From the NCBI RefSeq assembly GCF_000959525.1, contig NZ_CP009831.1, forward strand, positions 930,001-994,000: 64,000 bases of DNA, given 5' to 3'. Source of the stretch: Burkholderia multivorans ATCC BAA-247. Its GTDB lineage: Bacteria; Pseudomonadota; Gammaproteobacteria; Burkholderiales; Burkholderiaceae. How positions within the stretch are numbered: position 1 is the stretch's first letter; each line of letters starts with the position of its first letter. Below the pieces are notes generated by a model. The model saw nothing but the letters and a program-made list of their open reading frames with translations, searched no databases and was not told the DNA's origin. The translations under genes and the position numbers were made by a program. This document shows positions 45,178 to 52,926 of the stretch, in pieces.

Positions 45178-45945
45178 TTACTGCGGCCCGAGTTCCTGTG
45201 CGGACGTGTCGGCGTCGTTGCCTTGCGCAACGAGCACGTGAATGTCGTTCGGCGTGACGTCGCCGATGCCGCCCGACGGAATCGTCACGATCAGCCAGTC
45301 CGCGTTGTTGTTCAGCGTGACCGGCGCGGTCTTCAGAATCGGCGATTTGCTGCCCGCCGTCGTCACGATGATCTGATAGGTGCCGCCGTTCAGATAGACG
45401 GAGTCCTGACCGGAAGGCGGCGACGCGTTCTGGTACGCGGCGCCCGTCAGCGTCGGGGTTTGCGTCGTGATGTCGGTGTTCGGCGGCACGACGTAGACGT
45501 CGACGTTCTGCGCGTTCGGCGATGCGTTGAAGCTGCGTACGCGCGCCTTGTCGGACAGCAGGCCCTTTCCGTACGGATCGTCGACGACAGAAATCGCGGA
45601 CGACGTGCTCGGCAGCGCGATCGTCGTGTAGTGGTGGCCGTTCGCCGCGTTGAACGACTGCGACGCGACCGTGGTGTTCGTTCCCGATACGTCGTAGCTC
45701 GCGGTCTGCCCGCCCGAATCGATGTCGTGATAACGCGTGACGCCCTTGTACGCGACGCCCGACGCGTCGACCTTCGCGTTCAGGTAGTAGTCGAGGTTCG
45801 GGCCGGCCGGCACCGCGTTGATGAAGCGCGCCTGCGGCTTCGAGATCCCCAGTTCGGTACCGAGGTCGTTGCCGTCGCCTCCCCCGCATGCGGCGAGTAC
45901 GGAGATCACCGAGCACAGCGCCACCAAAGTTCGAATGGATTTCAT
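45178..45945 (-). CDS. DUF4397-domain lipoprotein
   Basis: 255 residues. The start follows AGAGGACGAC. A type II signal ends in VLAAC with Cys20, so the protein is lipidated. The mature part has the DUF4397 repeat: ARFINAVPAGPNLDYYLNAKVDASGVAYKGVTRYHDIDSG, and a second related copy KARVRSFNASPNAQNVDVYVVPPNTDI. These Ig-like or beta-sandwich repeats are found in cell-surface proteins of many bacteria, function unknown. Spaced from the upstream MFS gene by 408 bp. Confidence 0.85.
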   Translation of the reverse strand: MKSIRTLVALCSVISVLAACGGGDGNDLGTELGISKPQARFINAVPAGPNLDYYLNAKVDASGVAYKGVTRYHDIDSGGQTASYDVSGTNTTVASQSFNAANGHHYTTIALPSTSSAISVVDDPYGKGLLSDKARVRSFNASPNAQNVDVYVVPPNTDITTQTPTLTGAAYQNASPPSGQDSVYLNGGTYQIIVTTAGSKSPILKTAPVTLNNNADWLIVTIPSGGIGDVTPNDIHVLVAQGNDADTSAQELGPQ

Positions 45946-46353
45946 GTCGTCCTCTCGTTCAGAAAACCTGCTTGCGATGCGCTCCTGCCGCGCGAACGGT
46001 TCGCGCGGGGCGCAACGCCGGGTTCAGGGAAGTAGTCGTCTGCCGGGTCGGCAGGCGCGACCAAGTCGCAAAGAGCGTGCCCGCTTGGCACGACGAACGA
46101 GTAAAACGGCGGCCGCACGACGATGCGGCGGCGCGATGGCGATCGTGCGATCGCGCGTGCGACCGGCGGCACGATGATGCGCGCGTGCGATCGTTCCGAC
46201 GATTGTAAAAAGGTGGCGATGCAAAGCGGCATGCAGCATCGCGTACGTGGTCATGACGCGCGAAACCGTTTTAAACGGTCGTCCTTTCGATGCTGACCAC
46301 GTCGGCGGTCGATGCGCACACAACGATACCGTGACGTTGCGCGCGCATGCGTT
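45946..46353. other. 408-bp intergenic region
   Basis: Lies between the nicotinate importer gene end and the DUF4397 gene start, both minus strand. It holds the nested inverted repeat at 46245-46302 and presumably the DUF4397 promoter. A 96-residue minus frame at 45942-46232 overlaps the DUF4397 start and shows no family signature, so I do not count it as a gene. Confidence 0.45.
46245..46302. repeat. Nested inverted repeat downstream of the nicotinate importer gene
   Basis: ACGTGGTCA (46245-46253) and TGACCACGT (46294-46302) are perfect 9-bp arms. Inside them lies ACCGTTTTAAACGGT (46265-46279), itself a near-perfect palindrome. On the minus strand the inner palindrome is followed by TT. It may act as the importer's terminator or as a protein site. 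Confidence 0.5.
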
Positions 46354-47661
46354 TTACCGGTTCACGAGCTTGGCCGGATACGCGAGCGCCAGCGCGCAGC
46401 CGATCAGCATGCAAGCGGCGAATGCGTAGAGGCCCGCGCTCTGCGAATGGAACGTGTCGCGCAGCCAGCCGATGAAGTAGGTGCTGCCGAACCCGCCGAG
46501 GTTCGCGATCGAGCAGGCGAACGCAATGCCGCCGGCGGCCGCCGATCCCTTGAGGAAGGTCGACGGCAGCGCCCATACGACCGGCATCGCGGCGGCCGCG
46601 CCCGCGTTGATCAGCGAGAACAGCACGACGGTGCCGACCGTGCCGTGCGACGACGTCGCCGCGATCGCCAGCGCGACCGCCGACACGACGAACGGCACGA
46701 CGATATGCCAGCGCCGTTCGCGTGCACGGTCGGAGCTCGCGCCGCAATAGAGCGTCGCGAGGACGGCCGCCGCGTTCGGAATCACCATCAGCCAGCCGAT
46801 GTGATAGGCGTCCTTCACGCCGGTGTCGCGCAGGATCGTCGGCAGCCAGAAGCTGACCGCGTACAGTCCGAGCAGCACGCACAGGTCGATCAGCCCGAGC
46901 GCCCATACCTTCGGATCGGAGAACGCACGCCCGAGCGCGTGGCTCTTGTTCCCCGACGGGTCGCGGTCGAGGTTCGCGCGCAGCACGCGCTTCTCGTCGT
47001 CGTTCAGCCATTGTGCGGACTCGATGCGGTTCGGCAGCCAGCGCAGCACCGCGAAGCCGAGCAGGACCGACGGCAGCGCTTCGAGCAGAAACAGCCACTG
47101 CCATCCGCCGAGCCCGTGCACGCCGTCGAACGCCCGCATGATCCAGCCGGAGATCGGGCTGCCGATCATGCTCGACAGCGGCAGGCCGACCATGAACAGC
47201 GCGACGATCCGCGCGCGGCGCGCGTCCGGATACCACTGCGTCAGATACAGCAGCACGCCCGGCAGAAATCCGGCTTCCGCGGCGCCGAGCAGGAAGCGCA
47301 CGACATAGAACTGCATCGGCGTCTGCACGAACATCGTCGCGCCCGACAGCAGCCCCCACGTGATCATGATTCGCGCGATCCACAGCTTCGCGCCGACACG
47401 TTGCAGGATCAGATTGCTCGGCACCTCGAACAGGATGTAGCCGCCGAAGAACAGGCCGGCGCCGAGCCCGTACACGGCATCGCTGAACTTCAGCGCGTCC
47501 AGCATCTGCAGCTTCGCGAGCCCGATGTTGATGCGATCGAGATACGCGGCGAAATAGCACAGACAGAACAGCGTGATCAGGCGCAGCGTGACCTTGCGGT
47601 AGAGCGCGCCGTGCTGCGCGTCGTCGGCACCGACGGCGGCACTCGGGTGGGCGGTAGACAT
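46354..47661 (-). CDS. MFS transporter, ACS family, probable nicotinate importer (NicT-like)
   Basis: 435 residues from ATG 47661, after AGGGG. About 12 spans with the ACS signatures LCYFAAYLDRINIGLAKLQM, GYILFEVPSNLILQRVGAKLW and LLEALPSVLLG. It is a paralogue of the MFS at 18508-19860. It is adjacent to nicR, and about 100 bp upstream of its start lies a copy of the motif found inside the nic promoters, so it probably imports nicotinate or hydroxynicotinate with a proton, as NicT does in Pseudomonas. The start at 47661 excludes a hydrophilic extension that has no ribosome site. Confidence 0.75.
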   Translation of the reverse strand: MSTAHPSAAVGADDAQHGALYRKVTLRLITLFCLCYFAAYLDRINIGLAKLQMLDALKFSDAVYGLGAGLFFGGYILFEVPSNLILQRVGAKLWIARIMITWGLLSGATMFVQTPMQFYVVRFLLGAAEAGFLPGVLLYLTQWYPDARRARIVALFMVGLPLSSMIGSPISGWIMRAFDGVHGLGGWQWLFLLEALPSVLLGFAVLRWLPNRIESAQWLNDDEKRVLRANLDRDPSGNKSHALGRAFSDPKVWALGLIDLCVLLGLYAVSFWLPTILRDTGVKDAYHIGWLMVIPNAAAVLATLYCGASSDRARERRWHIVVPFVVSAVALAIAATSSHGTVGTVVLFSLINAGAAAAMPVVWALPSTFLKGSAAAGGIAFACSIANLGGFGSTYFIGWLRDTFHSQSAGLYAFAACMLIGCALALAYPAKLVNR

Positions 47662-47760
47662 GGGATAACCCCTGTTCGTAAGTGACGGAGGAAATGGGTC
47701 GACGGTCGACGCGAGCGTGGTTCGGCGCGCGCTTGAGTCTGTATAGCACGCCAATTAATG

Positions 47761-47773
47761 AGCGTACACACTA
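47761..47773. promoter_or_regulatory. Candidate NicR operator upstream of the nicotinate importer
   Basis: On the minus strand this reads TAGTGTGTACGCT. Twelve bases (AGTGTGTACGCT) are identical to the site in the nicC promoter at 54755-54766. It lies 100 bp upstream of the importer start codon. Confidence 0.6.
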
Positions 47774-47944
47774 CAAAATAAGAAATCTCGGCGGGGGCTT
47801 GAAGCGCGGCTCTCGACAGGCGGAAAGGTATCGAAAACACTGGTCTAAACGTGATATTCGGCGGGATTTCGTTGCGAATCGACGGCACCGTTACGAGGCA
47901 CGAAGCTTCGAGGAAAATTGTATGACTACGCTCGAAAATGGCGC

Positions 47945-47952
47945 GTGTACAC
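47945..47952. promoter_or_regulatory. GTGTACAC palindrome, candidate NicR site 1
   Basis: Perfect 8-bp palindrome sharing the GTGTAC core of the nic promoter sites, 181 bp before the chosen nicR start. Confidence 0.4.
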
Positions 47953-48075
47953 CGGAGCGGGATGCGGCGAAGCGATGCATGCGATCCATGCACCGAACGC
48001 GGCGGACTCGCGCGGCGCCGTCCGTTGACGCACCGCCATGAGGCATCGCCATGCACCGCTTGTGCCGATTTGAGG

Positions 48076-48083
48076 GTGTACAC
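48076..48083. promoter_or_regulatory. GTGTACAC palindrome, candidate NicR autoregulation site
   Basis: Second perfect GTGTACAC, with GAGG before and TCC after, 43 bp before the chosen nicR start. It would fall inside the coding region if the upstream ATG at 48051 were used, which argues for a start at 48126. Confidence 0.45.
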
Positions 48084-48125
48084 TCCATGTCTTTCGGTTT
48101 TCATGCGGTGCGAGCCGCGACTTTC

Positions 48126-48572
48126 ATGGCGTCTTCCAGGGATTCCTACGACTTTCACGACCAGATCGGGCACTTGCTGCGCCGCGCGTATCAACGGCAC
48201 GTCGCGATCTTCCAGGAGGCAATTCCGGATTCGGATCTGACGGCCGCGCAGTTCGTCACGCTGTGCGCGGTGAAGGAGCGGCAGGCGAGTTCGCTGAACG
48301 ACATCGTGAAGGCGACCGCGATCGATCAGGCGACGATACGCGGCGTCGTCGAGCGGTTGAAGACGCGCGCGCTGATCGAGGTGTTGCCCGATCCGAACGA
48401 CGGCCGCAAGCTGCTCGTGCGAGCGACGGCCGCCGGCCTCGCGCTGATCGACCGCACGGTGCCGTTCGCGCGTCAGGTGACGGAACGCACGTATGGGACG
48501 CTGAATCCGGGCGAGCGCGTCGCGCTGCAGTTTCTGCTGCGCAAGATGATGGACGAAGAGGGCGCCGAGTGA
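48126..48572 (+). CDS. nicR: MarR-family repressor NicR of the nicotinate pathway
   Basis: 148 residues from ATG 48126. The MarR winged helix is clear: DSYDFHDQIGHLLRRAYQRHVAIFQEAI forms the dimer helix, then LNDIVKATAIDQATIRGVVERLKTRALIEVLPDPNDGRKLLV the recognition helix and wing. The HLLRRAYQRH motif and linkage to all nic genes identify it as NicR, which in Pseudomonas represses the nic operons until 6-hydroxynicotinate binds. Alternative starts are 48087 and 48051; only 48051 has a good ribosome site (GAGG), but it would place a candidate operator within the gene. It is convergent with nicB. Confidence 0.82.
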   Translation: MASSRDSYDFHDQIGHLLRRAYQRHVAIFQEAIPDSDLTAAQFVTLCAVKERQASSLNDIVKATAIDQATIRGVVERLKTRALIEVLPDPNDGRKLLVRATAAGLALIDRTVPFARQVTERTYGTLNPGERVALQFLLRKMMDEEGAE

Positions 48573-48579
48573 CGCGTGA

Positions 48580-48602
48580 TCGCCGCGTTCGGTTCGCGGC
48601 GA
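48580..48602. terminator. Terminator-like hairpin between nicR and nicB
   Basis: TCGCCGCG and CGCGGCGA form an 8-bp stem with a 7-base TTCGGTT loop between the two convergent stop codons. No T tract. Confidence 0.4.
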
Positions 48603-48624
48603 CCTCGATCGCGACGAACGGCGG

Positions 48625-50916
48625 CTAGGCGGTATCGGCCGCCGCGCGCGTGCCGGCCGCATCGCCCGCAAGCAAGCGGCCGGCGTCGCGCAGTCCGGCG
48701 CGAATCGTCTCCGGCGTAAAAGGCGGTGCGTAGAACCGCACGCCGGTCGCATCGAACAGCGCGTTCGCGACCGCGGCCGGCCCCGGCACCGACGCCGATT
48801 CGCCGGCACCGAGCGGCGGTTCGCCCTGTCGCGGCATCAGCACGACGTCGACGTCGGGCACCTCCGCGAACGTCAGGATCGGATAGCCCGCCCATTCGCG
48901 CGAGGCGACCTTGCCGTCCGCAAAGCGCACGCGCTCCTTCAGCGTGCGGCTCAGCACCTGGATCACGTTGCCGTGAATCTGATGGCGTACGCCGTCCGGA
49001 TTGATCATCGTGCCGGTGTCCTGTCCGACCGTCACGCGCTCCACGCGGATTTCGCCGGTCACGCGATCGACGCTCAGATCCACGATCCACGCGGACCACG
49101 CCGCGCCGAAACCGGGAAAGCGGCTGTGCACGTAGCGCGCGTACGCGATGCCGCGCCCGCGTACGACGCGCGCCGGATCGGGATCGCGGCGCACGCGCGG
49201 CGTCCAGCCTGCGCGTTCGGCCACGGCATGCAGCAGCTCGATCGCGCGCGCGTCCTGCAGATGACGGATGCGAAACGCCAGCGGATCGACGCCCGTCAGC
49301 GCCGCGCACTCGTCGACAAACGTATCGTGCGCGAACGAGTTCGGCAACGCCGAGACGCCGCGCAGCCACGACGCGCGCACGAGCGGCGCGAGATCCTCGC
49401 AGACGAAGCGCCGGTGCGCGCAGACATACGGCGACACGGCCGTGCGGTCGCCCATCTCGAACACGCGCGGCTCGGGCGCGATCGTGCCGGTCAGCAGTGC
49501 GGCAAGCAGCGGCGCGTCGTTCGACGGGTAGCGCGTCGCGAAGTCGTAGCCGACGAGGCGGCCGTCGCGCGACACGGTGCCCGTCACGCGCATCTGCTGG
49601 CCCGCGCCTTTCGGTTCCCACAGATGCTCGTCCGCACGCATCAGCTGTACGCGCACCGGGCGCCCGACCGCGCGCGACAGCAGCAGCGCATCGCCGCAGA
49701 CGTCGTCGGCGCCGTTGCGGCCGTAGCAGCCGGCGGCTTCCATCCGCACGATGTCGATGTCCGCTTCGTCGCGCGCGACGAGCGTCGCGAGGTCGTAGCG
49801 CAGCGACACCGGGTTCTGCGTGCCGGACCACACGGTGATGCGCCCGTCGCCGGGTGCGCGGTAGTCGGCGACCGCGCACGACGGTCCGATCGACGCATGC
49901 ATCTGGAACGGCCACGTATAGGTGCGCGTCAGCGTGAGCGTGTCGGGCAACGTGCGGGCGGCTTCGACGTCGCCTTCGTCGAGCAGCAGGCGCGGCTGCG
50001 CGGGCGCGGCGGCGATCGCCGCCGCCGGATCGTCGAGCGGCGGCAGCGGCGGATGCGGGCGCCACACGACGCGCAGTTGCCGCGCGGCGCGGATCGCGTG
50101 CTCCTCGCGCTCGGCGACGACGCCGACGAAATCGCCGATCGTCACGACCGCGACGAGCCCCGGCACGTCGGCCACCGACGTGCGATCGACGTCCAGCAGC
50201 GACGCGCCGACGAATGGGCCGCTGTCGTGGCCTGCATACGGTGGCCGCACGACACGGCCGTGCAGCATGCCGGGCACGCGTACGTCGTGCACGAACGTGA
50301 GTTCGCCGGTCGCCTTTGCCGGCAGGTCGACACGCGGCGACGCGCGGCCGACGATGCGGTACTGCGCCGGATCCTTCGTGCGCGTGTGCGGGTCGAGCGT
50401 CAGCGCGATGCGGCGCTGCGCGACGAGTTCGGCGTAGCTTGCCTGGCGCTGCGCGCCGCTGTGGTCGACGGCCGAGATCGTGCCGTCGTCGACGCGCAGT
50501 TGCCCGGCATCGACGCCGAACTGCTCGGCGGCCAGCGCAAGCAGCGCATGTCGCGCCTGTGCGGCCGCGCAGCGCAACGGTGCGGCCGAAATCTGGATCG
50601 TCGCGCTCGCGATGGTCGGGCCCTGGTTCGGTGTCGCGGCCGTATCGCCGAGCACCATCGTCACGCGCGCGGCCGGCACGTCGAGTTCCTCGGCGACGAT
50701 CTGCGCGAGCGAGGTGCGGATGCCGGTGCCGAGGTCGACGTGACCGTTGAAGGCGAGGATGCGGCCGTCGTCGACGATCGCGACGAATACTTCGGGCAGC
50801 GCCGGCACATACGACGACAGGCTGCCCGGCTGACCGGGCGCCGGCTTCACCGGCGGCGCGGGCGGCCGGATCACGGTCAGGCAGCCGGTGCGCGCGAGCA
50901 GTTCGGAGCGGTTCAC
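48625..50916 (-). CDS. nicB: Molybdopterin-binding large subunit of nicotinate hydroxylase (NicB molybdenum part)
   Basis: 763 residues, start GTG 50916. It belongs to the isoquinoline-1-oxidoreductase/NicB branch of xanthine-dehydrogenase-like enzymes: AFNGHVDLGTGIRTSLAQIVAEELDVPAARVTMVLGDT, MEAAGCYGRNGADDVCGDALLLSRAVGRPV, LRGVSALPNSFAHDTFVDE, and the catalytic GEPPLGAGES motif with Glu706. In Pseudomonas NicB the molybdenum domain is fused to a three-heme cytochrome c tail, whereas here the protein stops after the molybdenum part. The cytochrome is encoded at 56704-59202. It hydroxylates nicotinate at C6 using water, passing electrons to NicA and on to the cytochrome. It has its own promoter at 51042-51070. 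Confidence 0.87.
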   Translation of the reverse strand: MNRSELLARTGCLTVIRPPAPPVKPAPGQPGSLSSYVPALPEVFVAIVDDGRILAFNGHVDLGTGIRTSLAQIVAEELDVPAARVTMVLGDTAATPNQGPTIASATIQISAAPLRCAAAQARHALLALAAEQFGVDAGQLRVDDGTISAVDHSGAQRQASYAELVAQRRIALTLDPHTRTKDPAQYRIVGRASPRVDLPAKATGELTFVHDVRVPGMLHGRVVRPPYAGHDSGPFVGASLLDVDRTSVADVPGLVAVVTIGDFVGVVAEREEHAIRAARQLRVVWRPHPPLPPLDDPAAAIAAAPAQPRLLLDEGDVEAARTLPDTLTLTRTYTWPFQMHASIGPSCAVADYRAPGDGRITVWSGTQNPVSLRYDLATLVARDEADIDIVRMEAAGCYGRNGADDVCGDALLLSRAVGRPVRVQLMRADEHLWEPKGAGQQMRVTGTVSRDGRLVGYDFATRYPSNDAPLLAALLTGTIAPEPRVFEMGDRTAVSPYVCAHRRFVCEDLAPLVRASWLRGVSALPNSFAHDTFVDECAALTGVDPLAFRIRHLQDARAIELLHAVAERAGWTPRVRRDPDPARVVRGRGIAYARYVHSRFPGFGAAWSAWIVDLSVDRVTGEIRVERVTVGQDTGTMINPDGVRHQIHGNVIQVLSRTLKERVRFADGKVASREWAGYPILTFAEVPDVDVVLMPRQGEPPLGAGESASVPGPAAVANALFDATGVRFYAPPFTPETIRAGLRDAGRLLAGDAAGTRAAADTA

Positions 50917-51041
50917 GGAGCAGGTGTCCTGGGTGGCGGCGCGGCGGGTGCCGCGCGAAAAAGTCGTTCGGGACGGTTGGCGGCACGATCGCCGCGTCGT
51001 TTCCGGGCCGCTCCCGAATGATCCGCGCGACCGCCCGTTCG

Positions 51042-51070
51042 AATCTAGACGGCCAAAAACGCGGCGTCAA
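51042..51070 (-). promoter_or_regulatory. Sigma-70-like promoter for nicB
   Basis: On the minus strand TTGACG (51070-51065), a 17-base spacer and TAGATT (51047-51042) precede the nicB start by about 126 bp. No GTGTAC motif overlaps it, so nicB may also be expressed independently of NicR. Confidence 0.5.
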
Positions 51071-51139
51071 AGGCGGCGGTGGCCGGCGTCGAGCGCGTCG
51101 CGACCGGTGCGGCGCAGTTCGGCCGCGATGCGCATCGGC

Positions 51140-51838
51140 TCAGCGCGCGGGCGCGTGCGTCGCATGCGTCGCATGTGTCGCATGTGTCGCATGTGTCGCG
51201 TGCATCGCATCGATCGCCGCGATCGCATCGTCGAGCGGCATCACGGCCGCATATTTCTGCTGCATGTCGAACAGATTCGCTTCGTGCGGTGCGATCGCCC
51301 GATCGCCGACGCAATCGGCGAGCACGAGCGGACGGAATCCGTGCGACATCGCATCGACGACGCTCGCGCGCACGCAGCCGCTCGTCACCGCACCGGCGAC
51401 GAGCAGCGTCTGCACGGCGCGCTGCGCGAGCCAGGGCGCGAGCTGCGTGCCGAAGAACGCGGACGGCACGGTCTTGCGCACGACGAGCTCGCCGTGCGCG
51501 GGCGTCAGTTCCGGCACGATCGCGCTGTTCGGGTGGTGCTCGGTCAGCGTCGCCATGCCGGGCACCTTCAGCGAGAACACGTTGTCGTCGCTGCCGTCGT
51601 CCGCATAGACGATCCGGCTGTGCGCGACCGGCCAGCCGCGCTGCCGCGCGATCGCGAGCGCCTGCGTCGTGCGCGCGATCGCCGGCGCGATGTTGCCGCC
51701 GCCGAACGTCGCAGGATCGGCGAACCCGACGACGAAGTCGACGATCAGCAGCGCAAGCCTGCCGTGTGGCGGCAACGGCGTGCCGAAACCCTGTTCGCGA
51801 TACACGTGCGCTTCGGCGTGGTGGGAGAGGTCGTTCAT
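51140..51838 (-). CDS. nicF: Maleamate amidohydrolase NicF
   Basis: 232 residues of the isochorismatase-like hydrolase fold. The catalytic triad is Asp34 (LIVDFVVGF), Lys122 (VVRKTVPSAFFGT) and nucleophile Cys155 in VAGAVTSGCVRASV. It hydrolyses maleamate to maleate and ammonia. GVIDAM-type specificity residues match the NicF pattern, and the gene lies within the nic operon, 12 bp after nicX. The last 20 residues are a His-Ala-Thr repeat encoded by a 9-bp tandem repeat, absent from the core fold. No strong ribosome site is visible, so translation may be coupled to nicX. Confidence 0.87.
   Translation of the reverse strand: MNDLSHHAEAHVYREQGFGTPLPPHGRLALLIVDFVVGFADPATFGGGNIAPAIARTTQALAIARQRGWPVAHSRIVYADDGSDDNVFSLKVPGMATLTEHHPNSAIVPELTPAHGELVVRKTVPSAFFGTQLAPWLAQRAVQTLLVAGAVTSGCVRASVVDAMSHGFRPLVLADCVGDRAIAPHEANLFDMQQKYAAVMPLDDAIAAIDAMHATHATHATHATHATHAPAR
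51155..51199. repeat. 9-bp tandem repeat encoding the His-Ala-Thr tail of NicF
   Basis: Five near-identical copies of a 9-bp unit (GTGTCGCAT-like on the plus strand, Thr-His-Ala on the minus strand) in frame at the 3' end of nicF. The two units nearest the stop carry a C for T change. Copy number could vary by slippage without frameshift. Confidence 0.85.
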
Positions 51839-51849
51839 CGTGGGTCTCG

Positions 51850-52890
51850 TCAGGCGGGTTGGTCGGTCACGCGCCCGTCGCGCACGACGGCGTGGCCGTC
51901 GAGTTCGACCGTGCAGCGGCGCAGCGGGATGTCGATGTGGCACGTCGTGGTGCGGCTGCCGCCGCCTTCGTTGTTCGGGCCGAGCGAGAACAGGAAGTTG
52001 CCCTCGAAGGCGCGCGCGTCCATGCCGATCGTCGCTTCGCGGTCGTAGAGGCCGAGCGTCGACCAGCGCGCGCGCGGCTGCAGCCCCCAGCCGATATGCG
52101 AGATCGCATAGCCTTCGGGATCGGCGAACGTGTCCATGTAGTCGCGCAGCAGATCGGCGTCGACGCCGCCTTCGATGCGCGTCGCATAGCCGCCCTCGAC
52201 GGTCAGCACGATCGGCTCGCTCACGTAGTGCTTCTGCGGCAGCAGGATGTCGCCGCGATCGATGACGATCGTGCCGCGCGCCGTGCGATCGTTCGGGTAG
52301 GTGAGCGCGAAGCCGCTCGGCCAGTGATCCCAGCGGCCCGGCGCGTCGACGAAGCCGTACTCGGCCGTCGGCGCGAAATCGCCGAGCGGGCAGACGAACG
52401 CGGTGCCGGCCGCCGAGCTGACGCGCATCTCGCGCGCGGCGGCAATCTGCTTCGTCGCGGCGAGCACGCGCGTGCGATCGGCGAGCGTCGGCACCATCCG
52501 CACCAGCACTTCGGGCGGCTCGACGGCGAGCAGGATCTTCGTGCCGGACTTCAGGATGTCGTGCTGCTCCGGCGAGAACAGCAGCGTCATCAGATCGAGC
52601 ACGAGATCGCTCGCCTGCAGCGCCGCGATCGCGGCGCGGTTGCCGGTCAGCGGCGTCGTGCCGAGATAGGCGAGCGGATCGCGGCTGAATGCCTTGTCGC
52701 CGTTGACGGGCGGCAGGTCGAGCCGGTTCACGATCGCGCCCATCGACTGCGTCGCGATCAGCGCGCATGACAGCGTCTGAGGATGGGTGGCCGCGCTCGT
52801 CAGGATCGTGACGGTCTGGCCCGGTTCGAGGCGCGACAGCGTGAGCACCTGCTTCCACGCGTCGATCAGTTGGGTGTCGCTGACTGGCAT
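51850..52890 (-). CDS. nicX: 2,5-dihydroxypyridine 5,6-dioxygenase NicX
   Basis: 346 residues, start ATG 52890 after GGAG. The iron ligands known from Pseudomonas NicX fall at the same numbers here: His265 (AISHIGWGL), His318 and Asp320 (TTTCHIDIPL). Other matching blocks are MTLLFSPEQHDILKSGTKILLAVEPPEVLVRM and MRVSSAAGTAFVCPLGDFAPTAEYGFVD. It cleaves 2,5-dihydroxypyridine with O2 to N-formylmaleamate. It is the third gene of the minus-strand operon nicE-nicD-nicX-nicF, 36 bp from nicD. Confidence 0.93.
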   Translation of the reverse strand: MPVSDTQLIDAWKQVLTLSRLEPGQTVTILTSAATHPQTLSCALIATQSMGAIVNRLDLPPVNGDKAFSRDPLAYLGTTPLTGNRAAIAALQASDLVLDLMTLLFSPEQHDILKSGTKILLAVEPPEVLVRMVPTLADRTRVLAATKQIAAAREMRVSSAAGTAFVCPLGDFAPTAEYGFVDAPGRWDHWPSGFALTYPNDRTARGTIVIDRGDILLPQKHYVSEPIVLTVEGGYATRIEGGVDADLLRDYMDTFADPEGYAISHIGWGLQPRARWSTLGLYDREATIGMDARAFEGNFLFSLGPNNEGGGSRTTTCHIDIPLRRCTVELDGHAVVRDGRVTDQPA

Positions 52891-52926
52891 CGTCGGCTCC
52901 GGTAAAGGCGTGAGGAAAAGGCGGCG

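Larger units (their letters stand above)
47662..48125. other. 464-bp divergent region between the importer and nicR
   Basis: Holds three GTGTAC-core motif copies (47761, 47945 and 48076) and a minus-strand TATACA -10-like hexamer at 47745-47740. No gene is convincing here; the short frames are Arg- and His-rich artefacts. Confidence 0.6.

Noticed and set aside
45942-46232. 96-residue minus-strand frame upstream of the DUF4397 gene
   Set aside because: Overlaps the DUF4397 start, is Arg/Pro-rich and lacks a ribosome site.
46354-47661. Sugar-acid importer identity for the second ACS-family MFS because it resembles the one at 18508
   Set aside because: The operator shared with the nic promoters and adjacency to nicR favour nicotinate import.
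48473-51070. 865-residue minus frame overlapping nicB in another frame
   Set aside because: Arg-rich without motifs, whereas the overlapping nicB frame has complete molybdenum-enzyme signatures.
51155-51202. Short tandem repeats considered as a CRISPR-like array
   Set aside because: Units are 9 bp, contiguous and in frame with nicF, with no spacers or cas genes.
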